In this document: one piece after another, positions 24,855 to 42,048 of the stretch | Position numbering within the stretch: position 1 is the first letter of the stretch | Layout of the letters: the number at the start of each line of letters is the position of its first letter | Source of the DNA: Argentina anserina | Taxonomy: Eukaryota; Streptophyta; Magnoliopsida; Rosales; Rosaceae | Reading direction: 5' to 3' | Length of the DNA: 64,000 nucleotides | NCBI RefSeq assembly: GCF_933775445.1 | Contig: NC_065872.1 | Span: 22,692,001-22,756,000 of the forward strand | The notes under the pieces: model-generated | What the model was told of the DNA's origin: nothing | Seen by the model: only the letters and a program-made list of their open reading frames with translations | The model's database searches: none | Position numbers and translations under genes: made by a program

Positions 24855-26097
24855 AATAAGACTCACCTCCTAGGGCAAATTCTCTGCCAAAACGCCCTGG
24901 AATCAAATATGAGACGGTTTGTTCTCATAATGGATGTCGTTTGCACTCCTCTACCTTGTCAGTTAGGTGGTTTCGAAAACAACTAAATTTGCATCTTGTA
25001 GATAAAGATCTTGAATGGATTGGTTTTAACCTAATTCAAGTCCCTCTAGACCACGGAGCGCATTAACTTGATTAAGGTAGGGATAGTAAAATGAAGTGTG
25101 ATGGACTCTTAATGAACTAAGAGCCGAATGCTACAATTCCAAAACTCATTGCTTAAAACTCAGGGCTCACCACCCTGACCATCTAATCAAATCTTTTTGA
25201 CTGGATAATGTAGGAGAATCACTTCGAAGACTTTTTATTGCATTGCGGGATAGATGTTGAACATCCCATAACCCTATGTTCATTCTGCCGAATGGATGAG
25301 CAGGAGCGACAATTCATAAGTAATTTATAACTTATACCTAAGACCCTCGTTACGCATAAGTAATTTACCCATAACTGTCTAGGGATATGTAGTATTGCAT
25401 GCAGCTATGCTTAAGAATGAAAGGATTATGAGAATACTAAAAGTGATGACAGTTATTGATGATGTTATTCATCGGTTGGCTAAAGGTAATAAGGACGTTA
25501 AACGAATGCCTACAAGTATTCCATGAATTAGACGAAGTCATGAGAAGAGGTGTTTCCGTCGTATGAGTGATGATAAGTCTTAAGAGATGAAACTCTTCAT
25601 ATTTAAAGTACTATTTGTGTATGCATGTACTTGTTGTAATATACTTAATTCAACATCTCATTAGGTTTAAACTCATAAGGCCACGATGATGGCTAAGTGG
25701 GCCCACGCATATGTCAATGCTTGATCACATCACGTCTATGACATCAAATCCTATATCCCAACACAAAAAGGCAGTTTGATTAGCGATTTCATAATCTGCC
25801 CAGATTCGTAGGTCAACTTCCATAGGACCTATATGATAGCTCACTCGTTGGAAAATGATGAATTTAGTACCATCTAAACTGTGAGATTGAGTTACCGATC
25901 ATGGGGAATTGTTTTGAAGACTTTATGGGGAGTTTATACCACATGTTTATCTTCAACTGTAGCTGGTGCGTTGTGCTCTTTTTTCCTTCGACCAAGCTTT
26001 TTTTTTTACCCAAGAGGTTTTTGTTTTGCTTGGTAAGGTTTTTACCTAGGCAACAGTATTGCACCATGACACATTAGGATCGCAATACAAGGGGGAG
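24855..26097 (+). pseudogene. Decayed 3' part of a copia retrotransposon
   Basis: No usable frame, but the last 250 bp before the LTR at 26098 carry the T-rich sentences (CCTTCGACCAAGC, AGGTTTTTGTTTTGCTTGG, GGTTTTTACCTAGGCAACA) common between pol and the 3' LTR of plant copia elements. They end in the polypurine tract CAAGGGGGAG (26088-26097). The left part, 24855-25850, is not recognised. Confidence 0.5.
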
Positions 26098-26289
26098 TGT
26101 TATAGGGGAATAACTCTCTGTAATCTTCCGGTGTATCTTGTCCTAATTAGTATGAGTTAGTCTAGATAAGGAAGTACATATAATCCTTGATTATACGGGA
26201 TACGTAATGTCTATATAAAGGCATCCTTATCAATGAATAAATATTGATAATTCTCTCTATTGTAATGCATATTACATTCTTCTGTAACA
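26098..26289 (+). repeat. Copia 3' LTR, 192 bp
   Basis: It starts TGTTATAGGGG directly after the polypurine tract and ends CTTCTGTAACA, giving TGTTA...TAACA ends. A TATA-like CTATATAAAG sits at 26211-26220. No 5' partner is seen in the window, so the element is truncated. Confidence 0.75.
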
Positions 26290-26514
26290 TTTTCTTATTT
26301 AAATAGGGAAACTACGTTTGGCTTGATCCCGTAATTGGGTACGTAGGCAGTTTGGTTACCACCAAATCCAGTCATAATTTCTAACAATTCTTTCTTTCAT
26401 TTTATGGTTATATCACATGTTGAATTGTTACAGATTCATAAGCGAATGAAGACATTAAAGAAACAGTAGCTTTAAGATTTTATTCCTGGAGAAAGCAAAA
26501 AAATGCAAATGAAA
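26290..26514. other. Short gene-free gap after copia LTR
   Basis: Flank of the 3' LTR; no feature seen. Confidence 0.4.
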
Positions 26515-27811
26515 TCAAAGTTCAAACAGTACAGTTTGGGAACTCTGGAAGCAATGAAAGACAAGAAAATAAATAAACGGTCCTACATCATAAGGACATC
26601 TAAACAAATATTCAATGGGGAAAAGCGATATGATGTAATCAAATGATTCTTGATACCTCTTCGTCTCCAGGTTGTTTGAAGAAATAACTTTTTCGATCTC
26701 TTGAAGTTCCTCTTTCATGCAAATGGACTTCTCCTTTAAAATCGACTGGCCCTGATCCTGTTGTTCCTAGATAAGTTTCTTTAAAAGAGCAACAGTCTCC
26801 TCAACTGTGGCTTTCTCAGAATCATGTTTCTGGTCTCTTCTTAACATGTTTCTTGTCAGCTTTAATACCAAGCTCCGCAGCTTGCAAATCGTTGAGCTTC
26901 ACAGAAGATTCGCCAACCGAGAAGTTAAGTCCTCTTTGATCTTCATGCATCATTCATAGTCGGAAATCAGATCACAAGCAAATGCCACATCGACTCCTGT
27001 GTTCGCTTGGAGAAGTGCATAGCTCTAGAGGTTTCAACTGCTACCTTTAGCATATGATCAATGGTGGTTGTAAAATGCTCAAGCAAAGCTTGGCCAGATT
27101 TCAGAGTAGGAATGACTGGATGTAGTAAGGCCAAAGATAAATTGATATCTTCAACATGAGTAAGCAAATCTTTTGGAACCATTGAAGAGGAAGCTTTTGC
27201 AAATATATTACTCACATGCCCGATGATATTATTCTTGGTGAATAAGGCCAATGTAGGATCAAACACAGATGACAGAATCTTCTCCACATCATCATCGTTC
27301 GGTATACACCTGGAAGAAGAAGGTTTATAACACTTAACTGCCTTTGGGACTACCTTCTTAACATTATGCTCCATAGTAGTCTGAGTCTTTTGAGTACATG
27401 CTTTACTTGAGCTCTCTTCAATTTTTCTCTTTGGAGGCTGAGTTACAAGTTTTGCTTCAGGAAGAACAAAATTGTAGCTGGAGTCACTTTTAGTCAGATT
27501 GATGTTCTAACCATCGTCCAAAGGCTCAGAGACGATTACACTCTCAAGCTCGCGAACATGTTGCTTCACCGTTCTATGAGTGTTACCTCTCATCTGAATA
27601 CTTTTCTTGTTGGCACCCTACTTTTGGTCTTCTCAAGAGGGGCATGTTGTTTATCTTTAAAGTGAATATCACTTAGTTGCTTGTCCTTGCTATTACTGGC
27701 ACTTGGTTGCTTGTCCTTGCTATTACTTGTGAAAGATGAGCATGCTAATGTGAAACAACATAGCATATCAACATAGAAGTCACACCAACAATAGCACACA
27801 ATCCTTGACAT
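26515..27811 (-). pseudogene. Degraded unknown coding region
   Basis: Linked minus-strand pieces: 27811-27590 (Lys/Ser-rich, repeated SNSKDKQ motif), 27374-26967 (135 residues, with LFTKNNIIGHVSNIFAKA and LLEHFTTTIDHMLKVA) and 26718-26515 (MKEELQEIEKVISSNN, coiled-coil-like). Stops and frame changes separate them, but composition and helical periodicity suggest former protein. It sits between two copia remnants. It may belong to a transposon-carried plant gene family; I do not recognise it. Confidence 0.4.
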
Positions 27812-28010
27812 ACAAGCCTATAAATCTTTACCATTGACAAAACTATCAATGTCTTCAATGCATCAATAAATTCTCAATCATATATTGGTAGAATAGTTGT
27901 ACTATCATCTCTATATAAGAGCATCACCATAAGTTTGTAATAGATAGTTGAATATCAAGTATATACACCAATTCTGGTTTTAATCTCTCTTGATTTCATC
28001 TAGTTTAACT

Positions 28011-28022
28011 TGGTATCAGAGC
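28011..28022 (+). promoter_or_regulatory. Copia primer binding site, initiator tRNA-Met type
   Basis: TGGTATCAGAGC, the standard plant copia primer site. Confidence 0.85.
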
Positions 28023-28599
28023 AAATATATGAGAGGACTTTGTCTCTTGTCTCTCTTTTCTAATTTCCTAGAGTTTGAGAAATCTAGTCATTAGAATTCA
28101 TCATCGTCACCTGTTGGAATCCATCAACGTCGTATTGTATTACTATCGGCATTCCCATTCCGACATCTTCTGTGCATCTCCAACACCTAGTCCCTCCTCC
28201 ACCGGCGTCTCAAGCCCGGCTTCTTCAGTCCGGCGTCACTCCATTTACAAATCCGGTGTCATCTTCAACAACCTGACCCGCGTCGGTCACTCATCCTTAA
28301 CCTGACATCGCTCTTCTATCAATCCGACGTCATTTGAAAACCTACCCGCTTTGGCCATAAAGTCCAGCAAAAGTACGTAGAGTATATGCTATATTGTTTC
28401 TACTGATGGTGTAAATACACCGGCAGGTGCACCCAATGCAGAGAAGATCCACCGAAAGTGCAAATACACATGAGGCTAATTCTTTTTTAGTTATATTTCC
28501 ACTGCATAACTACTCATTTACTTATTATTTTATGATGGGCGATGGAATTGAAAACTCTAAAGTCATGAGGTTCAGAAGTTTGAAGTATCTGTCAAGAAT

Positions 28600-30335
28600 T
28601 CTGAAAGTAGTTCCTTTGGGGGAGCCAAACTCAATGGAACCAATTTCCATAAATGGAAGAGAATCATGACAACTCATCTCCGAGGATTGCATAAGATGGG
28701 GCATGTAACTGGGATAATTAAGGCCCCTAGTGAAGATGATGTTGATGCCAACACTAAGTGGGAAGATGATGATGGTCTTGTAATGTCAGTCTTGTATAAA
28801 GGAGCAATGTGATACTGCACGGATAATCTGGAAGACATTGGAAGACCTATACACTAATGAGTTTGATTTCATATAGGTTCATGAGTTAATGTGCACAACT
28901 TCAGCAATGCAACAAATTGGGCAGCCGGTGGCATAGTATTTCACCAAACTAAAAAATATTTCGGCTGAAATTGATATCAAGCGTCCTTGCAAGATCAAGA
29001 ATCAGGAGGATATTGTTTGGTACCAGAAAGAAAAGGAGCTTGAGCGAGTTCACCATTTCCTGAGAGGTTTTGATGCAAAGCATAACAGTGCTAAATGAGA
29101 GCTGCTCAGAATTACAGAAACCCCTAGCCTGAATACAACTTTCACATATATCCGTAAGGATGAGTCTCAAAAGGAAAGTCTCAACCAAGCACAAGTTGAA
29201 TTTTTTAGTCTTACTGTTCAATCGAGATCTCCAGCATCACTTCTTCATAAATTAAATTCAATTCCAATTCATCAGCAAGGACCACAACCTGGCTTTGAGA
29301 ATCGTCCCCGTCCTCATTACTCTTACTGTGATTATTCAAGCAATTTTTGAGAGACTTATTGGAAGCTGCACCCGCATCTCAAACCGAAGAAGCATGGTTA
29401 TCGTCCTAAGGCGAAAGCAGCTGTTTAGTTGGTCCAAGAACCAGATTTCTATGGTGTAACCGGTGAAGATCATCACACAATATAAATGGTGAAGCTACTC
29501 CTACAGCCTCTATAGCTAGTCGTGGTAAGATTGGTATGACTTTAAATATTTCTAACTTTGTTGGTTTTGATACATGGATTATTGATATTGGTGCTTCAGA
29601 TCATATGACTTATGATAAATCTTAGTTTGCTAAATTATCTCCTCCATCAGTATCCTATGTTACTAATGTCAATGGTGAGGCCTTTCCAGTTTTAGGAGAA
29701 GGTCAGTCCGTATCACTCCCACAATAGAGCTTCTTAATGTGCCGGACTTGTCTCATCATTTGATATATGTTCCACAGTTGAATACTGAATCTAAATGCTA
29801 TGTGACCTTTTATCCCATGTATGTGATCTTTCAGGATCTTCTCACCATGGAGTTAATTGGTCGGGGATATCTGAGGGGCAGGTTGTTCCATCTGGATCAA
29901 ACATACGCACGAGAGAAACTAGGAGCACAATCCCGTGCTACCATGACATTGACATCTGATAAGCTAAGTGAAGTTTGGTTATGACATCATCGTTTAGGGC
30001 ATCCATCTTTTAGTCTTATAAAGAAATTCATGCCTACTTTGTTTATTGGTGTGGATGAGTCAGGTTTACGTTGTGAAACATGTGTTTTGGCCAAAAGTCA
30101 CTGTACTACTTACTCTCCTAGTAATTCCAATAAAAGTGTTATTCCTTTTGAACTTATTTACTCTGATGTTTGGGGACCCTCTAGAGAACCTACTGTGTCG
30201 GGTATGAGATATTTTGTGTTGTTTATTGATGATTGTACGAGATTGTCATGGATTGTCCTTCTTAAAACTAAAGATGAAGTTTTTTTAAGCTTTTGTTGCT
30301 TTTCGTACTCTTGTTCAAACACAGTGTAATAGTAC
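28600..30335 (+). pseudogene. Copia gag, protease and N-terminal integrase, multiple stops
   Basis: Gag starts around 28600 in pieces (KLNGTNFHKWKRIMTTHLRG, in mixed frames). The protease shows WIIDIGASDHMTYD at about 29575-29620; the usual DTGAS Thr is Ile here. The GAG-pre-integrase zinc region (HHRLGHPSF, then CETCVLAKSH) is at 29985-30100, and the integrase core start (IYSDVWGPSREP, YFVLFIDDCTRLSW) at 30150-30260. Stops at 29095, 29348, 29426, 29636 and elsewhere. The frame slips in an A/T-rich stretch near 30285, then the nested LTR begins. Confidence 0.8.
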
Positions 30336-32138
30336 TGTAATGACCCGAGTTTTCGAAACAATTTATTGGATTGTTTTAAATTTTATAAAGTTTGTGAAAT
30401 TCATTAAACGACATTTGGTTGCTTTGCGACGTTATAAATCGACAACGGAAACGTTATCGGAACTTTTATTTAGAAAAACGTTACGTTTCCGCGACGTGAG
30501 AATCGACTTTTACTTCGTCGCTAGTTTGTGAAAACTTCCTTCACGAAAGTTGTAGAGCTCGTCGATACGAGTTCGTGGGCGAGTCACACGTTCAAATCGG
30601 ACGTCGGACGTGAAAGTTATTAATGTCGGAAGTTAGTTTTCGATTTTGGAAACGAGTATAAAAAGGAAGTTTTTGAGATTAGGGTTTCCATTTTCGGAAA
30701 CCCCTATCTCCTCACCCCCGCCTCCCTTTCTCCTTTTCTCTCTTCTCTCTCTCCCTCCCCGAGCCCTCTCTCACTCTCCGAGAAAATTCGTCGCCGATCT
30801 CACATCTCCGAGTGACATGGTCCTCACCGCTGGCACCTATGCCCTCGCAGGTTCGACTCCACCCTCCACCCTCCTCCGAGCAAGACGTGATCCATCTCGC
30901 CGCCGCGAAGCCTCGCCGCTCCTCACTCGAACCAAGCACAGCCGGTCCAAGCTCTCCGACGGGCTCTGGTGCTTCCAAGGCCGGGAATAGGTGAGGTTTT
31001 GATTAAATTGGTTGTTGTGATTATTGTTTGGTGATTTTGGGTTGTTTTGGATGGATTTGAGGAGGATATAGAGGAGATCGGAGTAGGAGGAGGAGGGGAG
31101 GATACCGCCGCCTTAGGCGGCACGTGTGGGTGCATGGAGGAGGTGGGAGGCGGCAGGAGGCCGTGGAGGAGAAGAGGGGAAAGAAAGGAGAGGATTTGGG
31201 GCGGCGGTGGCGTGCTACGCGCCGGTGTCGGAGTTGGCGCGTGGGCCCCACGCGCTGCCACAGTGAGTGGCGCGTGAGCGCCACGTGCAATCGCCGGAGG
31301 TGGCGCGTGTACCCCAGCGCCGCCACATGCGGCGGCGCGTGAACAGTGAATTCAAACAGTAATTTTGTAAAAATTATTTTTACGTACGGTAAGTGTAAAA
31401 GTGATTTACGTACAGTAAATGTGAATTTATTTACGTACGGTAATTGTAAATGTGAATTACGTACAGTAAATATAAAAGTAATTTCGGAAGGGTAAATCGT
31501 AATTATTATTTACTGAGACAATATGTATATGTACAAGAATACGTAAACAATATGTAAATGTACAGGAATACGTAATTAATATGTATTGTACTGTAATACG
31601 TGAATAGTAACTACGTGAACAGTAATTTCGTAAAAATCAGAAATTACTGAACAGTAAAATATTATTACTGTTTCGGCATTTATGGTTTTACGTAACGATT
31701 CTAAATTCACTTCTTATCTTTTCAAGGTGATCGATACTTCACATAAAGGATTCACATTCGGAATAGTGGAAATTACGCTCAGGATTATAAGGTGAGTAAA
31801 ATCTCACAATGACGAATCTACCCTTGTGGAGATTCAGGAATATGCTAAGTGTTAAAGAATGAACTATGGTATGTATTTGATATAGTGGATTGTGTATGTG
31901 TATAAATGGTAAATAGGTACATATATATAGTTTGCTATATTATATATTGTCGTAATTTCCGTTGTGAATAAGTTCATTTTAGTGTTGAGATATATATATT
32001 GAGCATGTTGATTCGATCGGTACAATTTAATGTGATGATTGTTGTACGTGGCTTTAACATTGAGTTTTGTTAAAACGTTTTCGTCTTCGGACGTGTTTCT
32101 TGTCTTCGGACGTATTTATGTCTTCGGACCAGTCTTCG
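30336..32138 (+). repeat. Gypsy-type LTR (or LTR fragment) nested in copia integrase
   Basis: It starts TGTAATGACCCGAG at 30336 and is clearly homologous, through about 30336-31640, to the solo LTR at 38115-40117 read on its minus strand: CACGAAAGTTGTAGAGCTCG, CGTCGGACGTGAAAGTTATT, GAGTATAAAAAGG, a CT-rich stretch, AAGGCCGGGAATAGGTGAGG, GTGGCGCGTG repeats and ACGTACGGTAA repeats. Past about 31700 the two diverge. The right end is unclear; no CA terminus or target duplication of the left flank AGTAC is found before the copia resumes. Confidence 0.7.
30657..30664 (+). promoter_or_regulatory. TATA box of the nested gypsy-type LTR
   Basis: TATAAAAA in GAGTATAAAAAGG, at the same place in the solo LTR at 39789-39796. 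Confidence 0.55.
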
Positions 32139-32140
32139 GA
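32080..32140. repeat. Degenerate GTCTTCGGA repeat, four units
   Basis: CGTCTTCGGACG, TGTCTTCGGACG, TGTCTTCGGACC and AGTCTTCGGACG lie within about 65 bp, exactly at the right junction of the inserted LTR with the copia integrase. Confidence 0.75.
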
Positions 32141-32757
32141 CGTATTCATCAAACTACATGTCCACAAACACCTGAACAAAACGGAGTGTCAGAGAGGAAA
32201 ATCGCCATTTTCTTGATATGGCTCACTCTCTTCTCTTTAGTGCTCATATGCCTAAATATCTTTGGGGCGATGCTGTCTTAGCCTCTTCCCACTTCATCAA
32301 TCGTCTTCCGTCTTGTGTGTTGTCAGGAAAAATTCCCTTTGAGGTACTTACATCCCATGTTTCCTTATCTTCATTTCACAATCTTCCTGCACATGTCCTT
32401 GGTTGTGTTGCTTTTGTTCATGTACCTAAAAATCAAAGATCTAAGTTGGATGCTCGGGCAGTCAAATGTGTGTTTGTTGGATATGGAGGACATCAGAAAT
32501 GGTACAAGTGTTATCATCCTCCTACTAGAAAGTACTATATCACTATGGATGTTACTTTCTTTGAGAATATGAGCTATTTTACCTCTTCTGATACAACTCT
32601 TCAGGGGAATCATTTATATTTCGAAGAGTTGTATCATGGAGAGGGGGAAGAATTAGAAGAAGTTATTCAGGAGAGTGAAACTTTGACGAATCCAGTTGAA
32701 ATTATTAACTCATCAACTCTCAAAGAATATTCGGATTTTGAGCCTCCAAACATCTAG
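32139..32757 (+). pseudogene. Copia integrase, C-terminal half
   Basis: It resumes at IHQTTCPQTPEQNGVSER, shifts frame near 32205, then reads MAHSLLFSAHMPKYLWGDAV, FINRLPSCVL, KCVFVGYGGHQKWYKCYHP and VTFFENMSYF to the stop at 32755-32757. The second catalytic Asp region expected between 30330 and 32139 is missing, so some copia sequence was lost at the junction. Confidence 0.82.
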
Positions 32758-32830
32758 GTACCAGAACCGGCCCCTCATGTCATCACTCCTACCCCTGACT
32801 CACATCTCCCTGGTACTGAAGATTATCAAG

Positions 32831-35333
32831 AGGTTAGTCTGTCTACTGATATCAGTAGTAGTGCCTTCCAAACAAAGGCCCCCATAATTCACAGAATGCC
32901 TTCCAAACAAACTTGGGAAGCTCATAAGGAAAACGGGATACAGCGACGACACCATAAATGCCTGCTTCATATAGTGTCTCTTTGTAAGTTTCCAACACAT
33001 ATTCAATCCATTCCAATACACCGAAAGCAGAAAGGGAGTGTCCCCGAAATAAAAAGCCGTTCTCCTAGTCTTGTTTCTTTTGCAACATCTGGTGCATTAT
33101 GGGGTAAAAATCAGCTCCGACTATCATCTTGTTATCTCCATCTTCACTATTGTTGACTTTCTCCAGGGTACAAGCTTTGAAATAGCTGCCTTAACTACGG
33201 CACGGTTTGATTACTTGGTCTTTTGCACGACGATCAAATTTAAGAAAACCAGAACGCAAATCTTCCTGAATAGCCCATGTTGGTCGACTCTCAAGTGACA
33301 TAGTGAGTTTGATTGATTTAAGCGGAAGAGACCTCTGATACTCCAAATCACTCATGAATTTTCTTCCACCCTCTTCCAGGGACACGTTCAGAATAAAGCT
33401 CTCCACGTGGGTTCATGTCCTAACAGAAAAAAAAAAAACAAAAAAACAAAAAGAGACAATGGTTAAGCCTCGCACATGTAAGTCAATTACACAAACGATT
33501 CTTGAGGAGGCAACTTGTGGTGGTTGGCTAGGAAATGTTGCACGGGATGCAGCCCGGATAGCCCTCTACTATTATCCGTATCTGCTAGTTTAGTCATTCC
33601 CACCTGCAATATCTGATGCTAAATGTCTCAAGTTTAAAGTTTCTGGTATGATGCTTTTCTCGGTAGGTCAAAAAGGCGTTGACTGAGTTTCATGATTATT
33701 ATACACGTGAATTCCCTCACAAGGCAGCAGAAACAGACGATCTCAGGTTGGTAGGTTGAATGCCGAACATAAGAAGAGAAATGAGCGGTCATAAGCAATG
33801 AGAGAGAAGCTGGGCAAGCTGCAGTCAGAGATAGATGAGAAATGGAATAACTTGATTGCTTTTCTCGAGACTGGTCAGAAAAATTTAAAAATCACCGATG
33901 ATGTGAAGCCTTCCCTCCGAGTGGCGATGATGATCGTAAAAGGTTAAGAAAGTATATGAATTCTATTCTTAAACCAAGTTCTGTAGGTGGAAAAGTGGAC
34001 AGCAAATTTGAACATCCTGGAGAAACCTCAATTGTGAAGAAGCTTTGGGACTTCATCATATCATAAGAGCATGTTGACTCTCCATTTACTACAAGGAGGA
34101 TATTGAGAACGCTAAATTTTCTCAAAAGTAGTAACAGAACAATTTTAGGATTTTTGTTTGTCTACACTGATTGCACAGTAGTATTGCAGAGTGGAGGGGA
34201 TTGTTGTTGGTTGGCTTTATGCTTCTTATGCATGTGAAACAAATTCATTCAACAGTCCTCGTTAATTTGCCTCATTGCATAAAGCCATAAACTGTTCTCA
34301 TGTAATTTGATTCTTGGATAACCTTTTGTGAGTTATTTGCTTAATTGGGTTTGCAATTGTCACCTTGGATTTCTAGGTTTGGTTTATGCAATTGTCACCT
34401 TTGCACTAATCTTATTGCACTTGGCATGGACCATTGTCACAAAATTGGTAACAATGGTTGATCATGTTGCAGAAACAGATATTATCCCAGGTTGTATAGC
34501 TAGGCACGACTCCAGGTGATGTTATGTCACTGGAAATTGAGACAATAGTAATAATACACGTCTCTTTTAACCAAGTATCAAAAGTCCTAATAGAAAAATA
34601 AATTCGGAACGACAGGCTAAACAATTTCGCTGATTGGATTTCCAGACCATCTGCTTTAATCCTGCTTTGAATCGGATGATCTGTCTCTCCGGCCAGAGTT
34701 CTCATTCTAGATGCATTTCTGCACAACAGTAGAAAAGTCAGCTAACCCCATTCAAGACCAAAGTTCCATTCTTTAAAAATGGAAAAAGAAAATCAAGGAG
34801 CATGTGGAATGAGAAGGGAGACACCTTGGACTCTTTTGATCCCAGTGTAGAATATATAGCCGCACAAAAGTTAATCAACATTTTTTAATCTCTTCTCCAT
34901 TTCTATGCATCTTTTCTCAAGCTCATTCACGCCCGACTCATCAGATACAATCTTCTCTACTCCTTTAAATGTCGTTCCATATGTATCAGGTTCGATTCCT
35001 TACGCTTCTTGTATTCAGCGTAGCCAACTTGCCACTTGTTCAAAATATATTTTAGCCGTAAGCAATGCTTCAATGATCAGCCTCGAAAATGCTGGTTTCC
35101 ATTCAAACAACCACGACTGACGTACACACAAGGGAGAAGCATAGCCTTCCGCGCCGGTGGGGGAGTTGGGGATCGGCGGAGAGAGAGAGAGAGAGAGAGT
35201 AATTTGCCGAGGGAGAGATAAATCAGTTGCAATTTTTAGTCCAAGCATAAAAAATTTGGGCCCTTATGTGGATAAAGTCCTTATTGTCCTTGTAGTCTCT
35301 ATAAAAGGTTAAAGAAGGGGGTTTCAATAAAAA
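32831..35333. other. Gene-free stretch with decayed coding-like fragments
   Basis: Fragments that look once-coding: about 33460-33590 plus strand (KSITQTILEEATCGGWLGN, ARDAARIALYYYP), 33670-34130 plus strand (Lys/Glu-rich, frames broken) and 35140-34880 minus strand (SWLFEWKPAFSRLIIEALL, then an acidic coiled-coil-like tail). I cannot name them. A GA run lies at 35179-35199. It may be remains of one or two transposon-carried genes. Confidence 0.4.
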
Positions 35334-35342
35334 GAAAAAAAA

Positions 35343-36411
35343 GGCATAAATGCCGATTTGCACCCTAAATTTGGCTGAAATTGTCAATTTGCACCCCGAA
35401 CTTGCATTTGAGTCAATTTACCTCCTAAACTTGGTAAAAATTGCCGATTTACACCCCGAACTTGTATTTGAGTCAATTTACCTCCTAAACTTTGTAAAAA
35501 TTGCCTTTGCACCACATCCGTTAAATTTAACTGTTTTTATCCAATTTTGTGTCACATGTCATGTACATGAAGGGTAATGTTGTCATTTTATATATTTTTT
35601 TTTCTTAAAAACAAATAAAACTATTATTTAAAATGAGGATTATTTTGTTAATCAAATTATTTATTTATATATTTTTTTCTACCTACTTAACCCTACTTTG
35701 AATTATATATTCAATATACCCACCCATTCAAATATAGTGTGTTGTGTATAAATATATTTTTATATGTACACATTGTTGGAGGATGAACAAAACGAGAATA
35801 ATAACGACGTAATAGAACAGAACGTAACCGTTTATTGATTGATAATGAGGCCAATATATAGGCTTACATGTGATTTGGAGTCCTAATCTATTACAGAGAT
35901 GCGAATCTATCTCTAACAGGAAACCTAATAAGGCTAAGACACACACAATGGTAGAATAGTAATTCTCTCGGAACACATATTTATTTTTAATTTTCAATAT
36001 ATTTATTTGTTTATATTTTTTCTAATATCTTTTAACATACCATATCACATAAAATAATAAATATATAAATCAATAACATGTTTCGAAAAAACAAACATTG
36101 TAGTAAGTGTTCATCTTAAGTAATTTTATTAATTTATTTCATTATTCAATATGAATAAATATATAATGACAATATTACCCCTTAAATGCATGACATGTGA
36201 CGCAAAATTAGATAGAAACAGTTAAATTTAACGGATGGGGTGCAAATCGGCAATTTTTACCAAGTTTAAGAGGTAAATTGACTCAAATACAAGTTCGGGG
36301 TGTAAATCGGCAATTTTTACTAAGTTTAAGAGGTAAATTGACTCAAATGCAAGTTCGGGGTGCAAATTGACAATTTCAGCCAAATTTAAGCTGCAAATCG
36401 GCATTTATGCC
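35343..36411. mobile_element. Mutator-like MITE with long repeated TIRs
   Basis: It is flanked by a perfect 9-bp duplication GAAAAAAAA (35334-35342 and 36412-36420), the Mutator signature, though the sequence is low-complexity. The ends are inverted repeats of about 240 bp, starting GGCATAAATGCCG, itself a palindrome. Each arm carries two to three tandem subunits of about 65 bp (GCACCCCGAACTTG, GAGTCAATTTACC, TAAACTTGG). The centre is AT-rich and holds a nested LTR. No transposase. Confidence 0.82.
35774..35975 (-). repeat. Short solo LTR (TRIM/copia-like) nested in the MITE
   Basis: Read on the minus strand it starts TGTTCCGAGAG at 35975 and ends ATCCTCCAACA at 35774, a 202-bp unit with TGTT...AACA ends. 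A CCTATATATTGG box lies in its middle. The flanks are CACAT (35769-35773) and CATAT (35976-35980), a 5-bp target duplication with one mismatch. No internal region, so it is a solo LTR. Confidence 0.65.
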
Positions 36412-36508
36412 GAAAAAAAAAGACAGTTATTGCCCTTGGAGAAAATTAGGGGAAGCGATGATATAAGCAGCCGACTGGTCTCACTTGATCACTCCAGTCC
36501 CCGTCGAT

Positions 36509-41770
<5,262 letters not shown>

Positions 41771-42048
41771 TATGTGGGTAAACAAAGTCTATTGTGATAA
41801 TCTTCATCAAACTTATACTTGGCTTGTAAGGTGTTGCTTTCTGTATTATTGGAGATCTAAAATTGGACCTTTTTGTTCAATTATAAATGCCACATGATAC
41901 ACTGCTTGCCATTGGTTAACATTTAACGCTTTATGCGAGTTTGATTTGTGTTTTCTAGTGAATCTCAACATTGGTTGGTTGTGTTGTAGAGTAAAACTAC
42001 TTCCTTGGGTTTGTTTATTCAACTTATTCTAGACCGGAAAAATATAGT
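41771..42048 (+). other. HINT1 3' untranslated/downstream region
   Basis: Between the HINT1 stop and the copia LTR. No strong polyadenylation signal stands out. Confidence 0.4.

Larger units (their letters stand above)
28011..32830 (+). mobile_element. Ty1/copia retrotransposon, truncated and split by an LTR insertion
   Basis: A primer binding site at 28011 is followed by Gag-like, protease, GAG-pre-integrase and integrase sequence up to about 30330. The integrase resumes at about 32139 (IHQTTCPQTPEQNGVSER) and runs through its C-terminal part to the stop at 32757. RT and RNase H are absent, so the 3' half is lost. The 5' LTR must lie just before 28011 (a CTATATAAG box near 27912) but I could not fix its start. 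Many stops. Confidence 0.8.
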
